Assembly (NCBI RefSeq): GCF_002007205.1
Contig: NZ_LAZS01000012.1
Location: 868,001 to 932,000, forward strand
DNA length: 64,000 bases
Direction: 5' to 3'
From: Ensifer adhaerens
GTDB lineage: Bacteria > Pseudomonadota > Alphaproteobacteria > Rhizobiales > Rhizobiaceae
Below the pieces are notes generated by a model. It did not search any database and had not been told where the DNA came from. It saw only the letters and a program-made list of their open reading frames with translations. This document shows, one piece after another, positions 37,675-45,736 of this stretch (position 1 is the first letter of the stretch; each line of letters starts with the position of its first letter). The translations under genes and the position numbers were made by a program.

Positions 37675-37699
37675 GGAACAAGAGATGCCGGGTGGAGTT
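37675..37699 (+). promoter_or_regulatory. EcfG/RpoE2-type promoter of the YidB-like gene
   Basis: GGAAC (37675-37679), a 16-base spacer and AGTT (37696-37699). The next called start is about 200 bases downstream, so there is a long leader or a tiny unrecognised ORF (27 codons at 37741-37824 behind AAAGGAAAGGCC). Confidence 0.5.
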
Positions 37700-37895
37700 T
37701 AAGCGTCTACCGATGCTCCTTCTAACCCAAAGGAAAGGCCATGACCAAGCCAGCCTCGGTCCGCGCCATTGGCGATCCATCCGCCACAACTTCGACGATG
37801 AGCAGGCCACCGACCTCGCGCTAACCGCGATCGCGACCTCCGTCGTGAACCAGCAGATGCCTGAACGGGCATATATGACAGAAGAGGAGAAGCAC

Positions 37896-38441
37896 ATGGC
37901 AAGCACTGCACTTAAAGCCCTGCTAAGTGTCCTTGCGGTGGCAGGATACCAGAATAGGGAGAAGATCGGGGAGCTTCTGAAAGGTCTGACCCAGAACCGA
38001 CAAGACCAAGGGCCAACCGGTCAGCAGGAGGCGGGAGGAGGTTTGGGTGACCTGCTTGGCGGTCTGACTGGAGGCTCCGGTGGTCTCGGCGGACTTGGCG
38101 GCTTGCTCGGCGGTTCATCGACGGGCGGCGTGTTGACGGGCGGTCTAGGCGATCTCCTCAAGCAGTTCGAGCAGAACGGGCACGGGGAGACCGCAAAATC
38201 CTGGGTGCAGACCGGTCCAAACAGCGAAATTAATGATAGGCAGTTATCCGAAGCGCTCGGGCCGGAAGTCCTGGAGGATCTTTCCGCGCGGACGGGTCTT
38301 TCCCCTGAGGAGATTTTGAGCCGCCTCAGCCGAGATCTGCCAAAGGCGGTTGACGATCTGACACCCAACGGCGTCGTGCCTCAAGAGGACGACCCTTTCG
38401 AAGGGCAGATCACTCCTCCACCCAAAACCCAAATCATATAG
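37896..38441 (+). CDS. YidB-like (DUF937-related) protein
   Basis: A 181-residue protein. Its N-terminal helix (ALKALLSVLAVAGYQNREKIGELL) and glycine-rich GGLGDLLGGLTGG linkers are typical of YidB proteins. The C-terminal domain (AKSWVQTGPNSEINDRQLSEALGPEVLEDLSARTGLSPEEILSRLSRDLPKAVDDLTP) is the conserved YidB core. GAGGAGAAGCAC is the ribosome site at ATG 37896. Function unknown; likely stress induced. Confidence 0.85.
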   Translation: MASTALKALLSVLAVAGYQNREKIGELLKGLTQNRQDQGPTGQQEAGGGLGDLLGGLTGGSGGLGGLGGLLGGSSTGGVLTGGLGDLLKQFEQNGHGETAKSWVQTGPNSEINDRQLSEALGPEVLEDLSARTGLSPEEILSRLSRDLPKAVDDLTPNGVVPQEDDPFEGQITPPPKTQII

Positions 38442-38450
38442 TCGCAAGAA

Positions 38451-38485
38451 CGCTGAAGAGGCCGTCGCAAGGCGGCCCTTCAGCG
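38451..38485 (+). terminator. strong hairpin after the YidB-like gene
   Basis: CGCTGAAG-A-GGCCG (from 38451) pairs with CGGCC-CTTCAGCG (to 38485), one bulged base. It starts ten bases after the stop codon. No T-run follows, so it is a likely 3' end stabiliser or a non-canonical terminator. Confidence 0.5.
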
Positions 38486-38686
38486 CGCCCAGAATGTGAA
38501 GGCAAGCCTTTGGCGTTTCTCAAGGGAGGGGTTGCACAGGATCACACGCGCTACCCTAGCGGCACTTCGACAATCGCTTTGCATTCTTGCTGAACATCCC
38601 ACGCGTCCCGGCCGCAGCCGGCGCTAACCCATCTGCTTTGCAATCCATTTGGCGTTGACGCAGTCATGACGAGGATCGTTGTGTGT

Positions 38687-39607
38687 TTATTTGGCGTGAA
38701 TGTCTGCCAACAAGATCTTGGCGAGATCGACGAACTGGCCCGTCGGATACTTTGACAAATACGCTTCAATCATCTCGGCGTTACCGGTGTCTCGCACCGT
38801 TTCCCAGAATGAAACCTCGATACCGGGATCGCCCTCCCCAGACCCGCCTTGAGCAACGCGCGCGGCTGCGAGTTCGGCGAACTCGCCCGCAGGGTATCGC
38901 TTCAGGTACAGGAGATATTCGGCCGGGTCATCGCTCTCCTGTACCGCTTCCCAGAAAGCCACCTCAACCCGGCGCGCTTCATCTTTGTCTTGGTCTTCCG
39001 ACAAGGTCTGTTCGACCGAGGAGGATCGTTCCGGGTGTTCGACGGACGTTAGCTCCACATTGGGGCTTGGTTCGGACTGCGGGTCAAACAGGACACGGAA
39101 CACCCGGAGCGGGCGCGCAATGTTCTTGACCTGATGCTCACCCAAATCCTCAAAGGCGGTATCAACGCGATCACGCAGATGATCTCGTACTCCTCGCGTC
39201 ACACAGATGCCGCCGGCATCGGCGAGGCCTTCAAGCCGGGCGGCGATGTTGACCCCATCCCCAAAGATATCGCCGTCTTTCACCAGAACATCGCCGACGT
39301 TGATCCCGATGCGGAAGTTCATCTTGTGTTTGTCGGCAAGCGGCCGGTTGGCACGCCACATGGCTTGCTGAATGGCTATCGCGCAGTTGAAGGCATGGAC
39401 GATTGAGGGAAATTCCGCCAACACGCTGTCCCCCGCGGTCCCGAAGATCTCACCATGAGCACTTTCGATAAGGCCGTCGACGATAGTGCGATGCGATGTC
39501 AAGGTCGCCAGGGTCTGTTCTTCGTCGGCATTCATCAACCGGGAGTAACCTTCGATATCGGCAGCCAGGATCGCTGCAAGCTTTCTTTCAAGTGGCGGCG
39601 CCTCCAT
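38687..39607 (-). CDS. class III adenylate/guanylate cyclase with tandem C-terminal repeats
   Basis: A 306-residue soluble protein. Residues about 6-165 are a class III cyclase domain: the metal aspartates are in ILAADIEGYSRLM and GDSVLAEF, and the transition-state Asn-Arg pair is in GVNIAARLEG. A linker is followed by two roughly 40-residue repeats (about 215-255 and 262-302) of the form E-V-x-F-W-E-x-V...Y-L-x-x-Y-P-x-G-x-F-x-x-L-A. These look like the short SEL1/TPR-like units seen in bacterial caspase-like proteins. I start at MEAPPLERKLAA. An EcfG-type promoter precedes it. Confidence 0.85.
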   Translation of the reverse strand: MEAPPLERKLAAILAADIEGYSRLMNADEEQTLATLTSHRTIVDGLIESAHGEIFGTAGDSVLAEFPSIVHAFNCAIAIQQAMWRANRPLADKHKMNFRIGINVGDVLVKDGDIFGDGVNIAARLEGLADAGGICVTRGVRDHLRDRVDTAFEDLGEHQVKNIARPLRVFRVLFDPQSEPSPNVELTSVEHPERSSSVEQTLSEDQDKDEARRVEVAFWEAVQESDDPAEYLLYLKRYPAGEFAELAAARVAQGGSGEGDPGIEVSFWETVRDTGNAEMIEAYLSKYPTGQFVDLAKILLADIHAK

Positions 39608-39655
39608 GTGAACGATCCAATCCAACGCCTTCGTTTCGATGTGCAGTCGATCATC

Positions 39656-39681
39656 AACCAATGAGCACGCGGCTTTGTTCC
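39656..39681 (-). promoter_or_regulatory. EcfG/RpoE2-type promoter of the repeat-bearing cyclase
   Basis: Minus-strand GGAAC (39681-39677), a 17-base spacer and GGTT (39659-39656), 49 bases before the ATG at 39607. Confidence 0.6.
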
Positions 39682-39863
39682 TTCCGGGAGTGGTTGAGTT
39701 CGTCCGCGGGCGTATCACCCAAGCGCCGAAATTTTCTCGGCCGAGATCAGCCTTGAGCGCGGGTGCCGCAAGGGTTCACACACGGTACGTTCCCGCTGCG
39801 CTTGCCCTCGCACCAAGGCATCGGCCAGAGGTGAAAGGCTTCAAAGTTGAAGTCCTGCAAGCC

Positions 39864-40166
39864 TTAGCGCAGAACTCCTGCGTCACGGGCAGCTTCTTCA
39901 AAGGCCAATCGGGCCATGTAACCAGGCAGGTGACCATTCATGGCTTCGAGACAGGTGGTCAAAGCAACCTGATATGCTGGACCTGACCTAGATCCAGACC
40001 AATTGTTTCGCAAAACCGCTATCGCTTCACTGGCTGATCCAACCAACACCTCGTGATCCACATTGGGCAGGCTGATCACAACGCTTTCGTTCCAGGGCGC
40101 CGGTTGTTTTGCCTTCTCTGGATCGCGTCCGTAGCGTTCCTCGTGTTCCCACCGATCCTCTGCCAT
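39864..40166 (-). CDS. DUF982 protein (second copy)
   Basis: A 100-residue DUF982 protein with an extra charged N-terminus (AEDRWEHEERYGRDPEKAKQ). The core follows: VVISLPNVDHEVLVGSASEAIAVLRNNW, AYQVALTTCLEAMNG and a final AFEEAARDAGV. It starts at ATG 40166 behind GAGAAGGAGAACGCC. An EcfG-type promoter lies just upstream. Confidence 0.8.
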   Translation of the reverse strand: MAEDRWEHEERYGRDPEKAKQPAPWNESVVISLPNVDHEVLVGSASEAIAVLRNNWSGSRSGPAYQVALTTCLEAMNGHLPGYMARLAFEEAARDAGVLR

Positions 40167-40192
40167 GGCGTTCTCCTTCTCGAACACCCTCA

Positions 40193-40217
40193 AACCGGAA
40201 AAACAGGAATGCGTTCC
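40193..40217 (-). promoter_or_regulatory. EcfG/RpoE2-type promoter of DUF982 gene 2
   Basis: Minus-strand GGAAC (40217-40213), a 16-base spacer and GGTT (40196-40193), 27 bases before the start. Confidence 0.65.
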
Positions 40218-40501
40218 CAGTTCTTTTAACGATCGAGGGCACTGATCCGGCCCCTTCTTATCGCCGATCCGCCTTCGTCCCGTTGTCGATGGGTGCCCCG
40301 GTTAGGCTCCTTACAAATGAGCTTCTTGCCAAGGGCGCGCCGGGGAGAGGGCATTGATGGTCGAGATCGGCGTCTAACCATGGTGTAGGTATCGGTGCTC
40401 TCCACATGGAGGTCCGGCCGCCTAACCGTCGGTCCGGATCGTTGATCAGGGGATTCTGCCTGCCACCAGACCTTCGGCGCGCGATCCGCTTCAGGAGCTG
40501 T

Positions 40502-40527
40502 GGAACCGTGCGCGTGGGATGAAGGTT
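40502..40527 (+). promoter_or_regulatory. EcfG/RpoE2-type promoter of the DUF899 gene
   Basis: GGAAC (40502-40506), a 17-base spacer and GGTT (40524-40527), 32 bases before the ATG at 40560. Confidence 0.6.
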
Positions 40528-40559
40528 GAAGAGGCGATTGCCGTAGGAGATTTTGCAAC

Positions 40560-41291
40560 ATGGCCAACGAACCACCAGGAATTCCCGCACCTTCATCGAT
40601 TGCCAAACATATCGAGTGGCCCAAAGTCGTAGCGAAAGAAGAGTGGGAGACTGCCCGAAACGCGCTTCTCGCCAAAGAGAAGGCGTTGATGAAACAAAAC
40701 GACGTGTTGGCGGCGGAGCGGCGGCGGCTGCCGATGATGGAGGTAGCTACCGACTACAGGTTTTTGACAGCCGACGGAGAAACGGATCTGCTCGGCCTTT
40801 TCGCAGGCAAGCGCCAACTTATAATCTACCGCTTTTTCTATGCTCCCGACGTAGAGAATTGGCCGGACGGCGCGTGCTCGGGCTGCTCCATGTTTGCAGA
40901 CAGTGTCACCCATTCCGAGCACTTGGCCGCGCGCGACGTCTCCCTCGTCTTCGCATCAACCGCATCTCAGGAAAGGATCGCTGTCTATAAGACGCGAATG
41001 GGCTGGTCGACGCCCTGGGTGACATTGCCAGACGCTCGCTTCTCCAGCGATTTCGATGTCAAGGAAACGTTCGGCATCAACGTCTTCGTCCGCGAGGGGA
41101 ACCATGCCTATCGCAGCTACTTCACGAACGGCCGCGGCGTGGAAGCGATTGGTCCGATCTTTACGTTTCTCGACCTGACACCTCTTGGTCGACAGGAAAC
41201 CTGGCAGGACGCACCGTCTGGCAGGCCGCAGGGAGATCCATACACGTGGTGGCGCCTCCACGATCACTACGGTCTCGCAAGCAAAACCTGA
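40560..41291 (+). CDS. DUF899 thioredoxin-fold protein
   Basis: A 243-residue protein of the DUF899 family, distantly thioredoxin-like: FLTADGETDLLGLFAGKRQLIIYRFFYAP, the CSGCSMFADSVTH motif in place of a CxxC active site, VFASTASQERIAVYK, and the WWRLHDHYG end. A dithiol or peroxide-related role is plausible but unproven. The first 40 residues are a conserved helical lead (EWPKVVAKEEWETARNALLAKEK). Confidence 0.85.
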   Translation: MANEPPGIPAPSSIAKHIEWPKVVAKEEWETARNALLAKEKALMKQNDVLAAERRRLPMMEVATDYRFLTADGETDLLGLFAGKRQLIIYRFFYAPDVENWPDGACSGCSMFADSVTHSEHLAARDVSLVFASTASQERIAVYKTRMGWSTPWVTLPDARFSSDFDVKETFGINVFVREGNHAYRSYFTNGRGVEAIGPIFTFLDLTPLGRQETWQDAPSGRPQGDPYTWWRLHDHYGLASKT

Positions 41292-41400
41292 TGGCTTGAG
41301 CCGGGCGGCCAGTGTCCGCAGATTGGAGGCTGAAGGCGCGTCCGGCAACGGCTTCCGCCCTCTCGGATTCGCAGGCATGTCGACTTTGTTGCCTGCATGC

Positions 41401-41425
41401 GGAACCTATCTGCGTGGCATCGGTT
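41401..41425 (+). promoter_or_regulatory. EcfG/RpoE2-type promoter of the 24-residue membrane peptide
   Basis: GGAAC (41401-41405), a 16-base spacer and GGTT (41422-41425), 22 bases before the ATG at 41448. Confidence 0.65.
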
Positions 41426-41447
41426 GATTGGATGAAAGGAGGTTGAC

Positions 41448-41522
41448 ATGAACCAGATTATCTATCTCGTCGGCCTTGTCGTTATTGTGGTCGCAATCCT
41501 AGCCTTTTTCGGGATTGGTTAG
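41448..41522 (+). CDS. 24-residue single-helix membrane peptide
   Basis: ATG at 41448 to TAG at 41522 encodes 24 residues: a polar MNQ start, one complete hydrophobic helix (IIYLVGLVVIVVAILAFF) and a GIG end. A near-perfect ribosome site (AAAGGAGGTTGAC) sits directly before the ATG and a matching EcfG promoter before that, so expression is likely despite the tiny size. Similar one-helix peptides ending in FFG-x occur in other alphaproteobacteria. It probably acts in the inner membrane; partner unknown. Confidence 0.75.
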   Translation: MNQIIYLVGLVVIVVAILAFFGIG

Positions 41523-41698
41523 AATTGTTCATAAGTCTCCGCTCGGCGAGCAGGAGCTTTTCGATTTTCTAAGGTTCTTGCCCCAAGGTGACAGATCCCT
41601 CGCCTTGAGAGGACACGAACCGGCGACGCACATCCGCAGCCGTTCACACCGGGAACAGGCGGCATGAAAAGCGGGTGTCCTGAACAAAGGAGCCAACC

Positions 41699-41940
41699 GT
41701 GTCGCATTCAACAGACTTGCCTCTTTTTGAAGATGACCTCGAAGCCGGGCTCGCGGCCTACATGACCGATCCGGACCATTCACCGCCGCCGCCGGCCGAG
41801 CCGCCGCGATCGAGAATATTTTGCGCGACTGGCTTGTCGCTCATCGGTACATGGCCGACGTGCCGGAGCCCACTCCGGTTCGGCTGGATTCCAAGGGAGT
41901 GAACCGAGAAGAAGTACAGTATCCGGGTTTTATCAAGTAG
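41699..41940 (+). pseudogene. small protein gene interrupted by a frameshift
   Basis: A GTG start behind AAAGGAG opens a frame reading SHSTDLPLFEDDLEAGLAAY. Near 41800, in GCC-repeat-rich DNA, protein-like sequence moves to the frame one base back: AAIENILRDWLVAHRYM, then a PVRLDSKG segment and PGFIK to a TAG at 41938-41940. Joined, this gives one plausible protein of about 79 residues. A one-base deletion (real or a sequencing error) explains it. Family not recognised. Confidence 0.45.
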
Positions 41941-42331
41941 CATCCCTGACACATGACCGGCTCTGCCGACAAACCGACAACGCCACCACTCGTTCGCGGG
42001 AACACTGAAGCTCAAGACATGTCGCAAAAGTGTCTCACTCGCCGGGTCGATGGCGTTGTCGTCGAAGTCAAATTGAACCAGGACATGGCAACGACCCTCG
42101 CGAGGCTTCCGGATGATCCTTCGCTTTCTTCGGCGAACCACACGTACTCATTCCGCTCGAATGTGAACTCTACTTTGCTGATGCTCGCCTTTCCAATTGG
42201 CGAGCGATACCGTGCCGCACGAAATGACCGCCGGCCAGGGCTCCGCTCACCCTTTGCCATCCCCCCACTTGAATTGTATCGAGGAGATTACGATCACGCT
42301 CCCCCGGGCTCCTTCGCGGGTAGGCTGGCTT
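41941..42331. other. intergenic stretch, doubtful ORF
   Basis: A plus-strand ORF of 141 codons (41953-42378) fills the region but has no ribosome site and no recognisable domain. It runs to within 12 bases of csbD and covers the probable csbD promoter. I leave it uncalled. Confidence 0.4.
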
Positions 42332-42356
42332 TGAACAAATGCGTAGCCAAGGCGTT
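42332..42356 (+). promoter_or_regulatory. possible EcfG/RpoE2-type promoter of csbD
   Basis: TGAAC (42332-42336, one mismatch to GGAAC), a 16-base spacer and CGTT (42353-42356), 33 bases before the CsbD start. A weaker match than the others, but at the right place. Confidence 0.4.
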
Positions 42357-42389
42357 TAGCTTCTATCCACATTCATAGGAGGAAATGAC

Positions 42390-42593
42390 ATGGATTGGGA
42401 CCGTGTTGAAGGTAACTGGAAGCAATTCAAGGGAAAGATCAAGGAACAGTGGGGCAAACTGACCGACGACGACTTGGACCAAATCGCCGGCAAACGCGAC
42501 CAGCTCGAAGGCAAGATTCAGGAACGTTATGGCCTCGAAAAAGATCGGGCACGACAAGACATCGATGACTGGTTCGGCCGGCAAACCTGGTAA
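42390..42593 (+). CDS. csbD: CsbD-family stress protein
   Basis: A 67-residue, very hydrophilic protein with the CsbD pattern: WDRVEGNWKQFKGKIKEQWGKLTDDDLDQIAGKRDQL and a final ERYGLEKDRARQDIDDWF. It is a common small stress protein of unknown mechanism. The ribosome site is ATAGGAGGAAATGAC. A G+C-rich hairpin follows the stop. Confidence 0.9.
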   Translation: MDWDRVEGNWKQFKGKIKEQWGKLTDDDLDQIAGKRDQLEGKIQERYGLEKDRARQDIDDWFGRQTW

Positions 42594-42601
42594 ATTCCAG
42601 A

Positions 42602-42620
42602 GCCCCGCCCCAGGCGGGGC
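42602..42620. terminator. hairpin between csbD and cysA (convergent genes)
   Basis: A perfect eight-base stem, GCCCCGCC pairing with GGCGGGGC around a CCA loop, starting eight bases after the csbD stop. No clear T-run on either strand. Confidence 0.45.
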
Positions 42621-42753
42621 ATCTGATTGCGCCCCAAGCGGCCCGACGGCCACAGCGCGTCGGTCCCCAGCGTGCCCTCCCTCGCCCTTCGCCTCACCGT
42701 TCGGGAAAAGTTGCCGCGGACGTACCGGCGCTGATCGACATTGCTGATAGATA

Positions 42754-43800
42754 CTACTGCTCGCCGCGAAAGAGCATCCACTTTGTTGGCTTGAAGGCGA
42801 TACGGCTCTCGCGGGGAAAGAGCGCTCGATCGGGCGGCAGTTCGAGCTCCACGACTGAAGCGGATTTTTCCAACTTCACCTCAAGGTGCCGAGTGCCTGC
42901 CACGCGCCGGCTTCCGGTGATAGACCCCAAAAGACCGTGTTCGGAATCCATGACGAGTTGTATATCGTGGGGCCGAAAGTAAAGGTCCGCCTGACCATCG
43001 TGCTCATTTGTCGCCGGTAGTCCCGTAGATCGGCCCTCGAGCCAGATCTCACCGCCGGAAACAGTGACGCTTAGGCAGTTCGACTGGCCAATAAACCCGT
43101 AAACGAACTGAGACACCGGGTTATCGTAGATCTCGTCCGGCGTGCCCGTCTGCTCGATTGAGCCATTGTTCAGCACGACAATACGGTCGGCCAGCTCAAG
43201 CGCCTCCTCCTGGTCGTGCGTGACAAAAACGGTCGTGTATCCAGTTCGATCGTGGATGTCGCGCAGCCACCGTCGCAATTCCTTGCGCACTTGGGCGTCC
43301 AGCGCGCCGAAAGGCTCGTCAAGCAACAATATCGTCGGGTTGACCGCCATTGCGCGTGCGAGCGCTACGCGTTGTCTCTGGCCGCCCGAAAGTTGAGCGG
43401 GATAGCGCATTTCGAGGCCAGAAAGCTGCACAAGTTCGAGCAGATCAAGCGCGCGATTGCGGATCTCTTCTGGTGGTGGCCGCTTGTCTGAAACGCGAAC
43501 CTTCAGCCCAAAAGCCACATTGTCGAGCACCGTCATGTGCCGAAAGAGCGCGTAATGTTGGAAAACAAAGCCTATGTTTCTTTCCTGCACGGTCTTTTGC
43601 GAAGCGTCTTCGGCGCCAAAGAAAACCATGCCCTCGGTCGGGTTCTCCAGGCCGGCTATCAGACGGAGTAACGTCGTCTTTCCTGAGCCGGAGGGACCAA
43701 GCAAAGCAACCAGTTCGCCCGAGCGAATGTCGAGAGAAACTTCGTCGAGCACGCGAACGCGGTCGAACTCTTTGCTCAGGCCTTCAATTCGCACGTCCAT
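42754..43800 (-). CDS. cysA: sulfate/thiosulfate-type ABC importer ATPase (CysA-like)
   Basis: A 348-residue importer ATPase. It has Walker A GPSGSGKTT, the Q-loop in FVFQHYALFRHMTV, signature LSGGQRQRVALARA, Walker B ILLLDEPFGALD, the switch histidine in VFVTHDQEEALELADR and a C-terminal TOBE-type regulatory domain (about residues 240-348). The FRHMTVLDNVAFGL wording and length fit CysA. No permease (CysT/CysW) or binding protein is adjacent, so it is an orphan here. Confidence 0.85.
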   Translation of the reverse strand: MDVRIEGLSKEFDRVRVLDEVSLDIRSGELVALLGPSGSGKTTLLRLIAGLENPTEGMVFFGAEDASQKTVQERNIGFVFQHYALFRHMTVLDNVAFGLKVRVSDKRPPPEEIRNRALDLLELVQLSGLEMRYPAQLSGGQRQRVALARAMAVNPTILLLDEPFGALDAQVRKELRRWLRDIHDRTGYTTVFVTHDQEEALELADRIVVLNNGSIEQTGTPDEIYDNPVSQFVYGFIGQSNCLSVTVSGGEIWLEGRSTGLPATNEHDGQADLYFRPHDIQLVMDSEHGLLGSITGSRRVAGTRHLEVKLEKSASVVELELPPDRALFPRESRIAFKPTKWMLFRGEQ

Positions 43801-44210
43801 ATGAGTCGCCGCGCTTCATGAATTTGTCAAATCGGAACGCGCGGGAAGAGATTTTGTTCGTCGTGCAAGTCATATGGATCTCTTGCCAGTGAAGCGTTCA
43901 TCGCCTGCAAGGCGGGAGGAGGAGGCATTGGCCGGCCGATGGCGCGCGCAATTCCCCCTAAACCTGTGGCCGACAGCGGCATGCCTCCGAACGTTTCACT
44001 CGTGCTTCGGGGTGAGTTCTCTCACTTCGATTTTCGCGGCCGGATCGCATGCCGCTCCCTATTCGAACCGTCCTCTGGCTGAAGCATCCTGCGAAACTCA
44101 TCCCGCCGTTCATGGATGGATGCTATTACCGGACCCATCGGAATGCCGATGCCAACGAGCACCGCCTGCGACAGCTGGAGGCTGGCTTCGATGGTCTCTG
44201 GCCCGCATCC
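43801..44210. other. intergenic stretch without a confident gene
   Basis: Several ORFs in different frames but none with a ribosome site and recognisable sequence. A GGAAC-N16-TGTT element at 43833-43857 on the plus strand is a weak EcfG-like match with no convincing gene behind it. Confidence 0.35.
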
Positions 44211-44546
44211 GTCAGGCAGCTTTCACAGATCAATTCCGCGTTCGGAGTCGTGCCAAACCTGTTCAGGGCGGTCGCAAACTGGCCGGCGGGGGGCACCAAG
44301 CTCGGCGAGCAGATCGCAGTGGCAATCGCCGACCGCAACAATTGCAACTACTGCCTCGCAGCGCACACCGGTCTCGGCCGCAAAGCCGGCGCGACCGCGC
44401 AAGAGATGGCAGAGGCGCAGGCCGGCCGTTCCGAAGATCCACGCGCGGCCGCAGCCCTTCAGTTCGCCGTCAAGGTAGTCGATCGGCGGGCGGGAATAGA
44501 GACGGCCGACGTGGACGCGCTGAAGGCAGCAGGGTTACCAACCACG
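44211..44546 (+). pseudogene. remnant of a carboxymuconolactone decarboxylase/AhpD-like gene
   Basis: The frame reads QINSAFGVVPNLFRAVAN, then jumps directly to KLGEQIAVAIADRNNCNYCLAAHTGLGRKAG and on to AAALQFAVKVVDRRAGIETADVDALKAAG. Family members have about 20 more residues between the first two blocks and a further 40-residue C-terminus with an HVALN motif; both are missing. The peroxidatic CxxC-x-x-H is still present (CNYCLAAH). There is no start codon or ribosome site at the right place. I read it as an internally deleted, truncated gene. Confidence 0.6.
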
Positions 44547-44673
44547 GTTCACGAACGACCGCTGCGCGCGCCATGTCGGTCGTCAAAGCTACATCGTCCA
44601 CTTCTAGAAGCGGACATCGCCGATAACCAGACCAGGCGCTCGTATGCCACAAACGATGTGATCGAGCTGAAGC

Positions 44674-45258
44674 TCAACGCGGCCGCCGCAGCATCGGGAC
44701 GAGCGTCGGCGACGAACCGGCCTGGATCGCGCCGAGCGGTTCGAAGCCGTAGCGTCGGTAAAACGGAATGTTGCGCGGGTTCGACGATTCCAAATAGGCT
44801 GGCACATGATCGCGATCGCACCGTGCGAGTGCGTACGCCATCAAGGCGTCGCCGTGACCTTCGCCTTGGTGCGCCGGGTCGACGCCGATCAGCGGCAGGT
44901 ACCAATGTGGTTCGGTCGGGTGGTATGTGGCCATCTGCTCGAATATGGCCGTGGTTTCGGGGGTAAGAGAGCGCGCAACCGTGCTCTCGAGCACCGCAGC
45001 GAGGGCTTCCTCGTCGGAATGCACCCCAGGCGGTAGCCACAGCGCCGTCCCGGCGTAGCCGTCGGTGCAAAAGGCGCTTCCGTTGGAGAATGCGCTGCTC
45101 CCGAACGCCCGGATCATTCGCGGCATGGCCGCAAGATACTGGTCTGCACGCGGCCAGGTCCATCGCGCCATAGGATCCGCTGCAAACGCCAGCACGACCG
45201 TTTCGATCGCCAGATCTTCCTCGGCCGCGGCCATAACTCTCACTGTTAGCGATTTCAC
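44674..45258 (-). CDS. GNAT-family N-acetyltransferase
   Basis: A 194-residue acetyltransferase. The acetyl-CoA motif is LPLIGVDPAHQGEGHGDALMAYALARCD near residue 120, followed by PAYLESSNPRNIPFYRRYGFEPLG. The N-terminal half carries DPMARW and ALWLPPG typical of this GNAT subgroup. The start is GTG 45258, six bases from a perfect AGGAGG. Substrate unknown. Confidence 0.85.
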   Translation of the reverse strand: MKSLTVRVMAAAEEDLAIETVVLAFAADPMARWTWPRADQYLAAMPRMIRAFGSSAFSNGSAFCTDGYAGTALWLPPGVHSDEEALAAVLESTVARSLTPETTAIFEQMATYHPTEPHWYLPLIGVDPAHQGEGHGDALMAYALARCDRDHVPAYLESSNPRNIPFYRRYGFEPLGAIQAGSSPTLVPMLRRPR

Positions 45259-45305
45259 ACTGCCCTCCTGACGTAGGTGGTCCGACGTGGCGCCCGCGCC
45301 CGTTC

Positions 45306-45512
45306 TCAGTTGCACATCATAACCCGGATGGCGTGGAGCGATGTCGATTGCATGATTGCGCCCGGAACGGGAGTGATAGGCGGCGCCTCGTCGGGGCCGA
45401 CGTCGGGCTCTGGCTCTTCGATCGGCGGCTCAGGCAGATCTGGCGGAACGTCCGGCGGCAGGTCCGGCGGGAATTCGGGGTCTGGTGCGTCCGGTATCGG
45501 TGTCCTCGGCAT
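45306..45512 (-). CDS. small proline/aspartate-rich protein
   Basis: A 68-residue protein whose first 46 residues are built from proline with aspartate and glutamate (for example PDPEFPPDLPPDVPPDLPEPP), a style known from small rhizobial proteins. The last 20 residues (from about AIMQSTSL) break the pattern, suggesting the 3' end has been replaced or truncated. It starts behind GGAGGCTAAC and has an EcfG-type promoter. The glycine/serine-rich ORF on the opposite strand is its shadow. Confidence 0.6.
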   Translation of the reverse strand: MPRTPIPDAPDPEFPPDLPPDVPPDLPEPPIEEPEPDVGPDEAPPITPVPGAIMQSTSLHAIRVMMCN

Positions 45513-45535
45513 GTTAGCCTCCTATTTCAAGGTGC

Positions 45536-45561
45536 AACCGCGACCAGGCGTTGTTTGTTCC
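45536..45561 (-). promoter_or_regulatory. EcfG/RpoE2-type promoter of the proline-rich protein
   Basis: Minus-strand GGAAC (45561-45557), a 17-base spacer and GGTT (45539-45536), 24 bases before the ATG at 45512. Confidence 0.6.
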
Positions 45562-45736
45562 ACGCGGGGCGCCGGCTCGCGACTGCCATCGAAGCCCGGC
45601 CGACACAGCGCTCAGTAGCCGGCCGCGATCGCAGTGGGCTAGGGCAACGACATCAGAGCTCTTGAAACCTAACCACGAAGTAAGTCCTTTGAAAAATCAT
45701 TCCTTACAACGGTTCGACAATGACGACGACGGTTAC

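Noticed and set aside
45277-45618. Glycine/serine-rich plus-strand ORF resembling a structural repeat protein
   Set aside because: It is the complement of the proline-rich minus-strand gene, which has the ribosome site and promoter.
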